A DNA stretch of 64,000 nucleotides from Desulforapulum autotrophicum HRM2 (GCF_000020365.1 NC_012108.1:2542001-2606000); one strand, 5' to 3'. Positions 20,511 through 30,640 are shown, counted from the first letter of the stretch. Translations and numbers: made by a program. Notes: generated from the sequence alone by a model not told the origin.

Positions 20511-22162
20511 ACAAAATTAAGGCTTTAAGGGGTGAGTTGGAGTCCCTTATCCCATGGGGTGTGGCTCTTATTCCCCTAATCTTTCTGGGAGTATTTTATT
20601 TCTACCCCCTGGCCGGGATTTTTTTTAGAAGTTTTTTCCAGGAACAGGTATTTTCCCTGGCATCGTTTTTAGACCTTGCAGGATCCAGACGGATTACAGG
20701 GATTGTCTGGTTTACCCTGTGGCAGGCCGGGGTTTCGACCCTTTTGACCCTGGCCCTTGCCCTGCCGTGCGCCTATGTCATGGCAACCTACAGATTCAGG
20801 GGAAAAAAACTGATCATGACCCTTGCCACCATTCCCTTTGTGCTTCCTACCATTGTGGTTGCTGCGGCATTCCAGGCGTTGCTGGGAGCCAACGGCCTTG
20901 TTAAGGGCATCAACCTTGAACATACCATGGGCATGATTTTCCTGGCCCATGCCTTTTACAACTTCAGTGTTGTGCTGAGGATCACCACAAGCTTCTGGTC
21001 TTTTTTGCAGAGTCAGATGAGCGAGGCCGCTTCCATGCTAGGAGCAACGCCTGCCCGGACCTTTTTCAGCGTTACCCTGCCGCTGTTGCGGCCGGCCATT
21101 ACAGCATCGGCCATCCTTGTTTTTATTTTCTGCTTTTCAAGTTTTGGCGTGATCCTCATCCTTGGCGGTGCCGGATTCTCAACGGTGGAGGTGGAGATCT
21201 ACCGCCAGGCAGCCCACCTGTTTAACCTGCCCGGGGCAGCCGTTCTCTCGTTGTTTCAGATCTGCTGTACGTTTGCAATGATGTGGGTATACACTCTTTT
21301 ACAACGAAAGGTGCCCACCTTTACGCCCCAGGCTGCAACACTGTCCCTGAAACCGGTCAAAACCATTAACGAAGGGTTCATGGTTGCAGGCTGCGTTGCG
21401 TTTATACTGCTCTTTTGTCTTGGGCCCATGGCCGCCCTGGTCGTTAAATCCCTTGTACTGGAAGGCCATTTTTCCCTGGCTTTTTACCGGGAACTTTTCC
21501 ACAACACCTCGGGGTCCCTTTTTTATGTTTCGCCGGTGCGGGCCATTTCCAACTCCCTGATGTTCGGGGTTGCCACCCTTGCCCTTGCCGTGGTTGTAGG
21601 CGTGTGTGCGGCATTTGCCATCCTCCGGAACAGACACAGATTCGCCTCGATCCTTGATCCGATTTTCATGTTGCCCCTGTCAACCTCGGCCGTGACCCTG
21701 GGGTTCGGCATCATCATCACCCTTGACCGGCCCCCTTTGAATTTAAGAACTTCGGTGATGCTGGTGCCCATCGCCCATACCCTGGTGGCCTTTCCCTTTG
21801 TGGTTCGTTCGGTTCTTCCGGTCATTTCATCGATTCCCCAATCCCTGAGGGAGGCTGCAGCCCTTCTTGGAGCCGTCCCTTCCAGGGTCTGGTTCCATGT
21901 GGATTTGCCCATCATGGCAAGGGCCATAACTGCCGGGGCCGTGTTTGCGTTTACCATGAGCCTTGGTGAATTCGGGGCCACCCTTTTTATTGCACGTCCT
22001 GAAATGGCCACCATGCCCGTTGCCATCTATCGTTTTCTGGGGCAGCCAGGAATAATGAACTACGGCCAGGCCATGGCTGTCTCTTCCATGCTCATGGGGG
22101 TGACGGCAATGGGGTTTTTTTTCATTGAACGCTTCAGACCCTTTGGCCATGGTGGATTCTGA
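20489..22162 (+). CDS. thiP: Thiamine ABC transporter permease (two-domain)
   Basis: A 557-residue inner-membrane protein with about 12 helices, a fused pair of BPD_transp_1 domains. The two EAA loops can be seen in SEAASMLGATPARTFFSVTLPLLRP and REAAALLGAVPSRVWFHVDLPI. It forms the channel of the thiBPQ importer. The start is uncertain: a TTG at 20489 overlaps thiB by 22 nt, while a TTG at 20537 lies behind AAGGGGTGAG. Its stop overlaps the thiQ ATG. Confidence 0.92.
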   Translation: MDRINALNKIKALRGELESLIPWGVALIPLIFLGVFYFYPLAGIFFRSFFQEQVFSLASFLDLAGSRRITGIVWFTLWQAGVSTLLTLALALPCAYVMATYRFRGKKLIMTLATIPFVLPTIVVAAAFQALLGANGLVKGINLEHTMGMIFLAHAFYNFSVVLRITTSFWSFLQSQMSEAASMLGATPARTFFSVTLPLLRPAITASAILVFIFCFSSFGVILILGGAGFSTVEVEIYRQAAHLFNLPGAAVLSLFQICCTFAMMWVYTLLQRKVPTFTPQAATLSLKPVKTINEGFMVAGCVAFILLFCLGPMAALVVKSLVLEGHFSLAFYRELFHNTSGSLFYVSPVRAISNSLMFGVATLALAVVVGVCAAFAILRNRHRFASILDPIFMLPLSTSAVTLGFGIIITLDRPPLNLRTSVMLVPIAHTLVAFPFVVRSVLPVISSIPQSLREAAALLGAVPSRVWFHVDLPIMARAITAGAVFAFTMSLGEFGATLFIARPEMATMPVAIYRFLGQPGIMNYGQAMAVSSMLMGVTAMGFFFIERFRPFGHGGF

Positions 22163-23250
22163 TGGATGAGTTTGTTTTAAGCCATATATGCAAGAGCATG
22201 GGGGCCTACGGCGCCCTTACAGACATCACCCTGGCCGTCCATAGGGGGGAGCGGATCTGTCTGCTTGGCCCCTCGGGCTGTGGCAAGACCACACTCCTGC
22301 GGGTGGCAGCAGGCCTGGAGCAACCCGATGCGGGGGATGTGATTTTCCAGGGAGGGAGCATAATGAAGATCCCCCCCCACCGGCGTAACTTTGGCATGAT
22401 GTTCCAGGATTTTGCCCTTTTTCCCCATCGAAATATTTTTGACAATATCGCCTTTGGCCTTGAGATGAAAAAAGAGAAAAAGGCCGTGATCAACCGTCGG
22501 GTGACCCAGATGCTGGAACTTGTAAATCTTGAAGATTACGGCCATCGCCGGGTGGATGAGCTTTCCGGCGGAGAGCGCCAGAGAGTGGCCCTTGCAAGGA
22601 CACTTGCACCGTCCCCGGACCTTGTGATGCTCGATGAACCCCTTGGCTCCCTTGACCGGCTTCTCCGGGAACGGTTGCTGGCCGATTTGTGTCACATCCT
22701 TACCCAAACCCGGGTGACCACTATTTTTGTCACCCACGATCAGAACGAAGCCTTTGCCGCGGCAGACCGCATCTGCATTATGACCCAGGGGCAGGTCCAG
22801 CAGATCGACACCCCTGAACATTTATATAACCATCCCGAGAACCTGGCGGTGGCCGACTTCCTGGGTTTCCAGAACCTGATTGCCGGGGCTGTCGATTCCG
22901 ACCATGGATGTTTTTTAACCCCCCAGGGACGGTTCGTGCCTGATGCATTTTTGCCCGAAGCAAACGCCTGTGATCTTCTCATCCTGCCCTGGGCCGCAAG
23001 TCCCATTCCTGAACACGAATGGTTTAAACGGACAGAGAACCGTTTGTCTGGAAGGGTCTTGGATCTGTTTTTCCAGGGAAGTATGACGCGACTTGTGGTT
23101 AAAACAGCAGACGATCAAGTGTTTGCCTTTGACATACCACCCAGGAAGAAACTTCCCAGGCAAGGGGAAGCAGTTTTCCTCAAGATTTGTTCGGACGGGT
23201 TACGATTCCTTGGCAAGGATGGACGCTTAAAGGGGAACAAGGGTTCTTAA
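22162..23250 (+). CDS. thiQ: Thiamine ABC transporter ATPase
   Basis: A 362-residue ABC ATPase: Walker A GPSGCGKTT, Q-loop FQDFALFPH, signature LSGGERQR, Walker B LVMLDEPLGSLD, H-loop VTHD. ThiQ of enterobacteria is about 230 residues. Here about 120 extra C-terminal residues resemble the TOBE-like regulatory domains of PotA/FutC-type ATPases. Thiamine transport is inferred from the TPP riboswitch and ThiB; without that context the ATPase alone would fit iron(III) or polyamine import. Confidence 0.88.
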   Translation: MDEFVLSHICKSMGAYGALTDITLAVHRGERICLLGPSGCGKTTLLRVAAGLEQPDAGDVIFQGGSIMKIPPHRRNFGMMFQDFALFPHRNIFDNIAFGLEMKKEKKAVINRRVTQMLELVNLEDYGHRRVDELSGGERQRVALARTLAPSPDLVMLDEPLGSLDRLLRERLLADLCHILTQTRVTTIFVTHDQNEAFAAADRICIMTQGQVQQIDTPEHLYNHPENLAVADFLGFQNLIAGAVDSDHGCFLTPQGRFVPDAFLPEANACDLLILPWAASPIPEHEWFKRTENRLSGRVLDLFFQGSMTRLVVKTADDQVFAFDIPPRKKLPRQGEAVFLKICSDGLRFLGKDGRLKGNKGS

Positions 23251-23278
23251 TCCGACCGTGCAATGGCTTCAACGTTAA

Positions 23279-23317
23279 GCCATGTTTTGGAAGATTCCAT
23301 TCCGATTATGGGCCTAA
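23279..23317 (+). repeat. 39-nt dispersed repeat, copy 1
   Basis: The stretch begins GCCATGTTTTGGAAGATT and ends ATGGGCCTAA. It recurs at 46076-46114 with three substitutions. Both copies lie downstream of the last gene of a plus-strand operon (thiQ and hdrB). Here the repeat also supplies the stop codon of the convergent glpD gene. Confidence 0.7.
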
Positions 23318-24879
23318 CTCGGAATATAATTTTTTGCAAGCTCCAAGTAATCATGGACTTGGTTGTCTTCCCAGGACTGGTCTTTTTTCAACTCTTCTGC
23401 CATGATTGCGGCCACCCGGGGCGCAATTTCCATACTGACCCGGGCATCAAGGAGCAGGGAACGGGTTCTTCTGGAAAGCACGTCTGCAAGGGTCAATGCA
23501 TATTCATGGCGAACGGCCCAGACCACCTCAACCCCGGTGTAGGGCAGCTTTTTATGCAGGGGTTGGGCAAGATCGGGCAACGCCAGGGCAAGTTCTTTTA
23601 TCTCATCAGCCTGGCTGCCGTAGACATGCATGTGGTCCCTGATGTCAGCTTCCCGGGTCCAGCCGTGGAGGTGAAGCGTCTGGGTTCCAGATGGCCGAAA
23701 CATCAGGTTTGCAAGGCGGGCCGCATTATCTATTGTATCCTCGGCCATTTTTCGGTAGGTGGTCCATTTCCCACCGGCAATGCTCACAAGGCCCGTTGGG
23801 GAGATGGTCAGGTGATGGTCCCTTGACAGAAAAGAGGTGTTTCCCTGGGCATGCTCCCCTGAGATCAGCGGTCGAATTCCGGCAAACACACTCAACACAT
23901 CCGTTTTCGTGGGAATCTTGGAAAGATAACGTGCCGCATGGGTCAAAAGGAAGGTGATCTCATCTGGAAAGGGAACCGGTTCCATGATCGGTTCCTTGAT
24001 GGGGGTGTCGGTGGTTCCGACAATGACACGGTCATGCCAGGGCACAATAAAAATTACCCGGCCGTCGTCCGTGTGGGGCACCATGATGGCCGAATCCCCA
24101 GGGGCAAAGGATCGGTCAAGGATAAGGTGAATTCCCTGGCTGGGAGAGATCATGTTGATCGAGTCGTCATCGTCCATCCTGCGGATGGAGTCCACAAAGA
24201 TGCCCGTGGCATTGATCACCACCTTTGATTTAAGGGCGTAGGTTTGTCCTGTGATCTGGTCCCGGGCCGTGACCCCCCTGATAAATCCATTGTTGTCCTT
24301 AATCAGGGATTCCACCTTCATGTGGTTGACGGGGAACTGGCCCAGATCCTCCATGGTTCGGGCAAGGGTGACTGCAAGCCTGGCATCGTCAAACTGGCCG
24401 TCATGATAGATTACACCACCCTTTAGACCGTCGGTTTTAAGGGTGGGGATCCGTTCCAGGGTCTCTATTTTTGATAAAATCCGGGAGGGTCCAAATCCCA
24501 GTTGGCCTGCCAGCGCATCGTAAAGTTTCAGGCCAATACCATAAAAGGGGCGTTCCCACCATCTGTAGTCTGGAACCACAAAGGCCTGGTTGTACACCAG
24601 GTGGGGAGCATTTTTGAGCAAAATACCCCTTTCCTTTAACGCCTCCATGACAAGGGCAATGTTTCCCTGCTGGAGATAGCGAACACCACCGTGGACCAGC
24701 TTGGTGCTCCGGCTTGAGGTTGCCTCTGCAAAGTCCGCCTGTTCAAGGACAAGGGTACTGTATCCCCTTGATGCGGCATCCACCCCTGAGCCAAGCCCTG
24801 TGGCTCCGCCGCCGATGATGATCATATCCCATCGCCTGGATGAATCATTTAATACGTTGATCATTTTTTTGCGCTTCAT
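23314..24879 (-). CDS. glpD: FAD-dependent glycerol-3-phosphate dehydrogenase
   Basis: 521 residues. An N-terminal FAD-binding Rossmann motif (IIIGGGATGLGSGVDAASRG) is followed by TSSRSTKLVHGGVRYLQQ, a hallmark of GlpD/GlpA. A late IRPLISGE and the C-terminal DAO_C region (VVWAVRHEYALTLADVLSRRTR) complete the family pattern. It oxidises sn-glycerol-3-phosphate to dihydroxyacetone phosphate and passes electrons to the quinone pool at the membrane. AAGGAG sits 6 nt before the ATG. It overlaps the dispersed repeat at its 3' end. Confidence 0.93.
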   Translation of the reverse strand: MKRKKMINVLNDSSRRWDMIIIGGGATGLGSGVDAASRGYSTLVLEQADFAEATSSRSTKLVHGGVRYLQQGNIALVMEALKERGILLKNAPHLVYNQAFVVPDYRWWERPFYGIGLKLYDALAGQLGFGPSRILSKIETLERIPTLKTDGLKGGVIYHDGQFDDARLAVTLARTMEDLGQFPVNHMKVESLIKDNNGFIRGVTARDQITGQTYALKSKVVINATGIFVDSIRRMDDDDSINMISPSQGIHLILDRSFAPGDSAIMVPHTDDGRVIFIVPWHDRVIVGTTDTPIKEPIMEPVPFPDEITFLLTHAARYLSKIPTKTDVLSVFAGIRPLISGEHAQGNTSFLSRDHHLTISPTGLVSIAGGKWTTYRKMAEDTIDNAARLANLMFRPSGTQTLHLHGWTREADIRDHMHVYGSQADEIKELALALPDLAQPLHKKLPYTGVEVVWAVRHEYALTLADVLSRRTRSLLLDARVSMEIAPRVAAIMAEELKKDQSWEDNQVHDYLELAKNYIPS

Positions 24880-24964
24880 TTGGGGCTCCTTTTAATATGA
24901 AACTTGTATCATTTCGGCAACCAAAGGACGGTCTTAACCTCCGATCATGTATGCTTGTGTCTCT

Positions 24965-27253
24965 CTATTTGAGCTGTGCCAGTATGTCCCTGGCCATTTG
25001 ACTCTCTTTAAAATTTTTGTCGATTTCAAGGGCACGTTCAAGGGAAGTTCTGGCGTTTGCATAGTCCCATTTTTTGTTGTAACCAAGACCCAGGTGGTAG
25101 TGAAACATGGGATTTTCCGGATCCTTTTCAATGGCTCCCTTAAATTCGGCAATGGCCATGTCATAGAGCTCTTTTTTAAAGTAAACCCACCCCAGGGTGT
25201 CCATGATGGCAGGGGTGTTTGCGCTTTCTTGCTTTGCCCTTTGGGCAAGGTCCAGGGCCATGTTAAGGTCTTTATCCTGCTGGGCATAGAGGTATGCAAG
25301 GTTGTTCAGGGCCGGGATAAAGTCCTTATCTATTTCAAGGGCTCGTTTATAGTGGGTTTCAGCAAGGTCAAACTCTCCTTTTTCATCGAAAAGGGTTGCA
25401 AGTAAATTTTCAGGCGCGGCAAGTTCAGGCCTTTTCTTGATCAGTGCCTTGTATTCGGTGATGGCTTCATCCGTCCGGGACTGGAATTTTAAAAGGCTTG
25501 TAAGGGATAGATAGGGCTGGATGAATTGCGGATCACTTGCGATGGCTTTTTTAAAAAAATCTTCAGCTTTGGTGAAATCTTTTGCTGTCAAATAGAGGTT
25601 GGCCTTTATGTTGAAGAGTATCGCCTCTGTTAGAGGGGTGATGTTTTCTGCCTTCAATCTTTTGTCGCATCGCTCCTGGGCCTGGTCGATTTTTTTCTGG
25701 GACACCAGAATGGCAATCACGTTTGAAAAAACATCCATCTGGTCTGGGGCTATGGCAAGGGCCTGTTCAAAGTAAGACAGGGAGGCTTCATTGTCCCTTT
25801 TTATCCCGAAAAGTCTTCCAAGACCCACCAGGGCTTCGGGTCTTTTGGGATCAAGGGTTAACATGGATTTAAAAATTGCCGCTGCCTTATCCGATTCTCC
25901 CTTGGCCATGTTAATGTTTCCAAGTAAGATGTTTGAGTTGTAGTGCCGGGGTAAAGCTTTGAGTACCTTTGAGATTTCCCTTTCTGCCTGGGCAAGGTCC
26001 CCTTTTTTAAAATGGATGGTTGCGTACAAATACCTGGCCTGGTGAAAGTCGGGTTTTTTTTCCAATGCCTCTGATAGTGAGGCCATGGCCTGGTCTACCT
26101 TACCTTTTTCAAGCAGGGCTGAACCCAGCAGAAAGTTAAACTTGGGAGAATCGGGTTCTTCCTGGACAAGGTCCCGGAATATGGAGATCGCCCCGTCATA
26201 ATCTTTTTTCAAAGCCAGAAGTTTACCTTTCAACTCCCGGGCAGGCGAATAATTGGGCCTTTGTTCAAGGATCTCATCCACCAGAGTCTCTGCCTCTTTG
26301 TTTTTCCGGTGGAGTATGTAAAACTCTGCATAGGTATTTTTCACAGCCACGTTTTCCGGTTCAATTTCAAGGGCTTTTTGCATTTGAGCTTCGGCCTGGT
26401 CTTCTCTGCCTGTGGCGTTGTAAAGCCTGGCAAGAAGCATTCGGGCCTTTACATGGTTCGGATTGAGGTCAATGGCCTTTAAAAAGGTCTCTTCTGCCTG
26501 CTGAAACGATTGCCTGCCTGCATAAAAACCGGCCAGCATGATCAGGGGTTCAGGGGTGCCTGGCTTTTTATCGACAAGGGCTTTAAGGGTTTTTTCAGCA
26601 GCGTCAAGGTCCTTTTGAGAAAGATAAAAAAAGTATAATGTCGCGTAGATTTGGGTATTCTCAGGTTCAATTGATAAGGCTTTTTTGATGCTCTCCCCAG
26701 CCAGGTCAACTTTTTTATCAACCATGTACAGCCTGGAGAGACTGAGAAGGGCCTTTGTCTGGCTGGGATCGATTTCAAGAATCTTTTGGTAGCGTTCGAT
26801 CAGGGTTTCAACGCTTTCTCGTTTCAGGGCAAGCAGTCCTGCTTCAAGGTATCGGGCCTCAATATTGTTCGGTTCTTTTTCAAGAACGGTATTGATTCTG
26901 CGTTCTGCTTCAGGCTGTTTTTTTCCTGCAAGGAAAAAGGCTGCCAGCCGGTTCAGCGTTTCAACATTGCCGGGTTCCATCTGTTCGAGTCTCAGGTATT
27001 CCTTGAATGCCTCCTGGCCGTCTCCAAGATTTAAATAGGTCATGGCCAGAAGTTTGTGGGCCTCAACGGATTCCGGGTTTGATTTGACCGCATTCATCAG
27101 CTGTATTTTTGCCTTGTCAAATGCCTTCTGGTCAAAATAGGTTTTACCCGACGACAGGTAATCCCCTGCTTTTTCTTTTTCAGACGTGCAGGCTGATAAA
27201 AGAAGAATGATCCAGAAAAAAATGGTGATCATGTTAAGGTGACGGCGAGCCAT
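24965..27253 (-). CDS. TPR-repeat lipoprotein
   Basis: 762 residues: a signal peptide ending in the lipobox LLLSAC, then about twenty tetratricopeptide repeats to the C-terminus (A..L......P....A...L A pattern throughout, for example FDKAKIQLMNAVKSNPESVEAH). GGAGG lies 7 nt before the ATG. The size and layout resemble TPR lipoproteins of exosortase/PEP-CTERM exopolysaccharide loci (PrsT), but no such locus is in the window. It is probably a membrane-tethered scaffold facing the periplasm. Confidence 0.85.
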   Translation of the reverse strand: MARRHLNMITIFFWIILLLSACTSEKEKAGDYLSSGKTYFDQKAFDKAKIQLMNAVKSNPESVEAHKLLAMTYLNLGDGQEAFKEYLRLEQMEPGNVETLNRLAAFFLAGKKQPEAERRINTVLEKEPNNIEARYLEAGLLALKRESVETLIERYQKILEIDPSQTKALLSLSRLYMVDKKVDLAGESIKKALSIEPENTQIYATLYFFYLSQKDLDAAEKTLKALVDKKPGTPEPLIMLAGFYAGRQSFQQAEETFLKAIDLNPNHVKARMLLARLYNATGREDQAEAQMQKALEIEPENVAVKNTYAEFYILHRKNKEAETLVDEILEQRPNYSPARELKGKLLALKKDYDGAISIFRDLVQEEPDSPKFNFLLGSALLEKGKVDQAMASLSEALEKKPDFHQARYLYATIHFKKGDLAQAEREISKVLKALPRHYNSNILLGNINMAKGESDKAAAIFKSMLTLDPKRPEALVGLGRLFGIKRDNEASLSYFEQALAIAPDQMDVFSNVIAILVSQKKIDQAQERCDKRLKAENITPLTEAILFNIKANLYLTAKDFTKAEDFFKKAIASDPQFIQPYLSLTSLLKFQSRTDEAITEYKALIKKRPELAAPENLLATLFDEKGEFDLAETHYKRALEIDKDFIPALNNLAYLYAQQDKDLNMALDLAQRAKQESANTPAIMDTLGWVYFKKELYDMAIAEFKGAIEKDPENPMFHYHLGLGYNKKWDYANARTSLERALEIDKNFKESQMARDILAQLK

Positions 27254-27463
27254 GATATATCCTCCAGGGTAATTTGTGACCGTATGGAATTATCGATTCT
27301 TGAACAACGAAATAGCATATAAAAAGGCTGTTGGCGATTCTTTTTTACGGGGATATGCCAGGAGTCAAATGTCAGAAAAGGGGTGTTGGGGATTGTAAAT
27401 TGTCAATATTTTGTTTAATTTAAAATCAAACAATTGATCGGTCCAGCTAATAGGGAAATTGCC

Positions 27464-29437
27464 ATGATTAACAACGATGATCAGGGTCGCTTGGATCACC
27501 TCCAGGATCTTATACGGTTTCTTGCAACGGTCCCCCTTTTTTCTTCAATTCCCCTGATTCACATCCAGGAGACAGCACAGCTGTTTCAAACCGTTGAATA
27601 TAAAAAAGATGACGTCATCTGCCGCCAGGGAGAACCTGGTGATACCATGTATATCATAAGGTCAGGGGTGGTCTGCATCTATGGTGAAAACCCTGGGGGA
27701 CCGATCTATCTTTCAGATTTGAGACGGGGAGATTTTTTTGGTGAGATGGCCCTTTTGTCTGACACGCCCAGGAGTGCAACGGCAAAGGTGGCCCTTGATG
27801 CAGTGCTCTTTTATCTGTTAAAAAAAGATTTCCAGGCACTGTTGGCCAGGAATAAAAGCATGGGGCTTTTTTTGAGTAGGTTTTATGCACGGCGGATGTC
27901 CCTTGCCCATGAGGGGCCAGGCAAATCACGGACACCGAAGTTTTATGCCGTCTCAGCAACCCATTCCGGTCTTGGGCTGTCACACTTTCTCTATTCAGTC
28001 TGTTTTCACGTTGCCACTGAATCGGTTAAAAGGGTACTGGTGGTGGAACCCCATCTTGAATTATCCCAGGCCATGAACCGCCTCGGGCTTTTCCATTGTC
28101 CCTGTCCTGACCCCGGGCTGTTTCGCCTTTTATCGCCTGGAATTTACAGGGAAAAAGATTTTCACTGGTTCAGGCATGGTGCTGGTTTTCTTGTGCTCCA
28201 GGTTAAACAGGGGTTTTCTGAACGTTTGTGCACAGCCCTTCCCCATCTCATGGAGGGATTCAGGGATCGGTTTGACCTGATTCTTTTCAGCCTCTCCCAC
28301 CACCTGAATAAACTTGAACGGCTTTTAATTCGCCTGTGCGATAAAAATTATGTACTCATAAACAATACCCAGGAGGCCCTGGAAAGGGTACGGGACCGTC
28401 TTGCCCTTGTTGATCAGATTGCAGGACCCGGGCTTGACAGGGTAAGGGTCGGGGTCAGTCATCTTTCAGGTACCTGGGGGGTCCCCAGAAAACAGCTTAA
28501 ACAGACCCTCAAACTTTCTGAAACCCCCAGGATATGGGTGGATCGTTCCCAGGCGGCCTTTGGAATGGAAATTGACATGGAAAAAAAAATGCCCATTCAA
28601 GGTGCCAGAGCCGTTGCAAGGGAGATTGCCGGTGTCCGTGTGGGTCTTGCCCTGGGGGCAGGGGCGGCAAGGGGGTGGGCACATCTTGGTGTTTTAAAGG
28701 TCCTGGAAGAGGAGAAAATTCCCATTGACATGATTGCAGGAACCAGCATGGGTGCCCTTGTGGGAGGTATCTATGCTGCCAGGGCGTCCCTGGATCATTT
28801 AAAAAAAGTCACCATTGACCGTTTTACCTCAAAAAAAGTTGCCCAGAGAAAAATTTTTGATTATACCCTTCCTTTCCAGGGGTTGCTGAGGGGACGTAAG
28901 GCCATGCAGCTTGTGGCAAACGCAGTTGACCATGCCGATTTCATGGACCTTTTAATTCCTGCCTATTTTGTCGGGGTCGATATTTTAAACGGCGAGGAGG
29001 TTCTTCTGGAGGAGGGAGACGTGGCTGGAGCCATACGGGCAAGCCTCTCCATTCCCGCCATCTTTGTTCCTTTTTTTCACCGGGGAAGATGGATGGTGGA
29101 CGGCGGCCTTCTCAACCCCGTTCCCGTGGACATTCTCGAACAAAAAGGGGCGGATCATCTCATTGCCGTGTGTGTGGAAAGCCAGGGTCAGAGCAGTGCC
29201 ACAAGCTGCAAAAAACCGAGTGTGCTCAAGGTCATTTCAAGGACCATCAGCATTGTCCATGGCCGAGCCATTAACAGTTTTTCCAAGGCGGCCGATGTTG
29301 TGATCTATCCAGACGTCCAGGGATTTGCCTGGGACGATTTCCATAGGGGCGAAACCCTTATGCAAAGGGGATGTGAGGCCTGTCACAGGGCAATGGATGA
29401 GATTAAAAGGTGTCTGGCCGATTCTGGAGGGGCTTAG
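27464..29437 (+). CDS. cNMP-binding / patatin-like phospholipase (NTE family)
   Basis: About 657 residues from the ATG with AGGGA upstream; the TTG at 27434 has no such site. A cyclic-nucleotide-binding domain (about 15-140) has the cassette GDFFGEMALLSDTPRSATA. A middle region (about 160-380) has the outline of a MinD/CpaE-type P-loop fold (FYAVSATHSGLGLSHFLYSV, then KRVLVVEPHLEL) but lacks the P-loop lysine. The patatin domain follows (about 395-580) with the oxyanion motif GAGAARG, nucleophile GTSMG and DGG (MVDGGLLNP). It probably hydrolyses phospholipids or lysophospholipids under nucleotide control. The next gene, a REC-histidine kinase, starts 1 nt after its stop. Confidence 0.88.
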   Translation: MINNDDQGRLDHLQDLIRFLATVPLFSSIPLIHIQETAQLFQTVEYKKDDVICRQGEPGDTMYIIRSGVVCIYGENPGGPIYLSDLRRGDFFGEMALLSDTPRSATAKVALDAVLFYLLKKDFQALLARNKSMGLFLSRFYARRMSLAHEGPGKSRTPKFYAVSATHSGLGLSHFLYSVCFHVATESVKRVLVVEPHLELSQAMNRLGLFHCPCPDPGLFRLLSPGIYREKDFHWFRHGAGFLVLQVKQGFSERLCTALPHLMEGFRDRFDLILFSLSHHLNKLERLLIRLCDKNYVLINNTQEALERVRDRLALVDQIAGPGLDRVRVGVSHLSGTWGVPRKQLKQTLKLSETPRIWVDRSQAAFGMEIDMEKKMPIQGARAVAREIAGVRVGLALGAGAARGWAHLGVLKVLEEEKIPIDMIAGTSMGALVGGIYAARASLDHLKKVTIDRFTSKKVAQRKIFDYTLPFQGLLRGRKAMQLVANAVDHADFMDLLIPAYFVGVDILNGEEVLLEEGDVAGAIRASLSIPAIFVPFFHRGRWMVDGGLLNPVPVDILEQKGADHLIAVCVESQGQSSATSCKKPSVLKVISRTISIVHGRAINSFSKAADVVIYPDVQGFAWDDFHRGETLMQRGCEACHRAMDEIKRCLADSGGA

Positions 29438-29438
29438 C

Positions 29439-30569
29439 ATGAATGAATGGACGATTGTTTTAATTGACGATGAACCCGATATCAGGGAGGTGGTATCCCT
29501 TGTATTAAAGGATGCCGGGTTTGCCGTGGAAACCGCCGACAATGGCCGGGCCGGAATCGAACTGTGTGAGTCCGTCTGCCCCCAGATTGTAATCACGGAT
29601 ATCCGAATGCCGGGATTGGACGGGATTGGTGTCCTCGAACACCTTAAAAAAAAATTTCCAGACATGGAGGTGATTGTGATCACGGCCTTTGGTGAGCTTG
29701 ATCTGGCCATCCGTGCCCTTCAATTGGATGCCTCGGATTTTATCACCAAGCCGGTTTCAGACCAGGCCATTCACCTTGCCTTGAAACGGGCCATGGAGCG
29801 TTACCGGTCAAGGCAGCAGCTCAAGGACTACGCCCGATTCCTTGAGCAGGAGAACATCAATCAGGCAAAGCTCATGCACCGGGATAAACTCATCTCCCTT
29901 GGGCGGTTGAGTGCCAGTGTGGTCCATGAAATCAACAATCCCCTGGCCGGCATTCTGAACTATGCAAAACTCATGATAAAGATGCTCAAACAAGGCGAAC
30001 TCGACGACCAGCGAAGAATACGGTTCGCGGCCCATCTTAATCTTGTGGCGTCGGAGGCGGAAAGGATTTCAACCATCGTTTCAAGTCTTCTGACCTTTTC
30101 AAGGAAAAACGAGTTCACCATTACCCCTGTCTCCATGGATGAACTTGTGGAACGATCCCTGGTGCTGGCCCGCCACAGGCTTGAACTGTCCGGGATTGAG
30201 CTGTGCGTTCACGTTGAAAAGGAAATTCCTTTGTTCAGGGGCGATTTTAACCTGCTTCAACAATGCCTGATCAACCTTATCTTTAACGGGATAGATGCCA
30301 TGGAAGGGGGCGGGCGCCTTGGGGTGTCTGCCGCCTTTTGCCCGGAATCAAAAAAGGTGTCCCTCAAGGTTAGCGATTCCGGAACCGGTATCGATGCCGG
30401 CAATCTTGAGCATATCTATGAACCGTTCTTTACGACAAAGGATGAGGGCCATGGGGTGGGCCTTGGGCTTTCCATTGTATTTGGCATCATGGAACGGCAC
30501 GGGGGGGGTGTGACGGTTGATTCAACCCCGGGCAGGGGAAGTACGTTTACCCTGGAAATTCCTGTTTAA
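29439..30569 (+). CDS. Response-regulator/histidine-kinase fusion (REC-HisKA-HATPase)
   Basis: 376 residues starting at ATG 29439 behind GGAGGGG. The N-terminal receiver domain (about 1-120) has IDDEPD, the phospho-acceptor in ITDIRMPGLDG and the conserved lysine in FITKP. After a short coiled coil comes the H-box SVVHEINNPLAG and a HATPase domain (INLIFNGIDAM, DSGTGID, GHGVGLGLS). The receiver sits in front of the kinase, so input is probably phosphoryl transfer from another kinase. It is soluble. Tight coupling to the cNMP-patatin gene suggests they share a pathway. Confidence 0.9.
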   Translation: MNEWTIVLIDDEPDIREVVSLVLKDAGFAVETADNGRAGIELCESVCPQIVITDIRMPGLDGIGVLEHLKKKFPDMEVIVITAFGELDLAIRALQLDASDFITKPVSDQAIHLALKRAMERYRSRQQLKDYARFLEQENINQAKLMHRDKLISLGRLSASVVHEINNPLAGILNYAKLMIKMLKQGELDDQRRIRFAAHLNLVASEAERISTIVSSLLTFSRKNEFTITPVSMDELVERSLVLARHRLELSGIELCVHVEKEIPLFRGDFNLLQQCLINLIFNGIDAMEGGGRLGVSAAFCPESKKVSLKVSDSGTGIDAGNLEHIYEPFFTTKDEGHGVGLGLSIVFGIMERHGGGVTVDSTPGRGSTFTLEIPV

Positions 30570-30610
30570 GTTTTTGCCTTAATCTGATCCGGGTGCCCCC
30601 CCCCGTTTCT

Positions 30611-30640
30611 ACCCGCCATTATTGCCGGGTTTTATTTTTT
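30611..30640 (+). terminator. Terminator after the histidine kinase gene
   Basis: ACCCG (30611-30615) pairs with CGGGT (30626-30630), followed by TTTATTTTTT. The stem is short but the T run is good. It overlaps the 3' end of the convergent E1 beta gene. Confidence 0.45.

Noticed and set aside
23263-23826. Plus-strand frame overlapping glpD
   Set aside because: It is antisense to the well-conserved glpD coding sequence.
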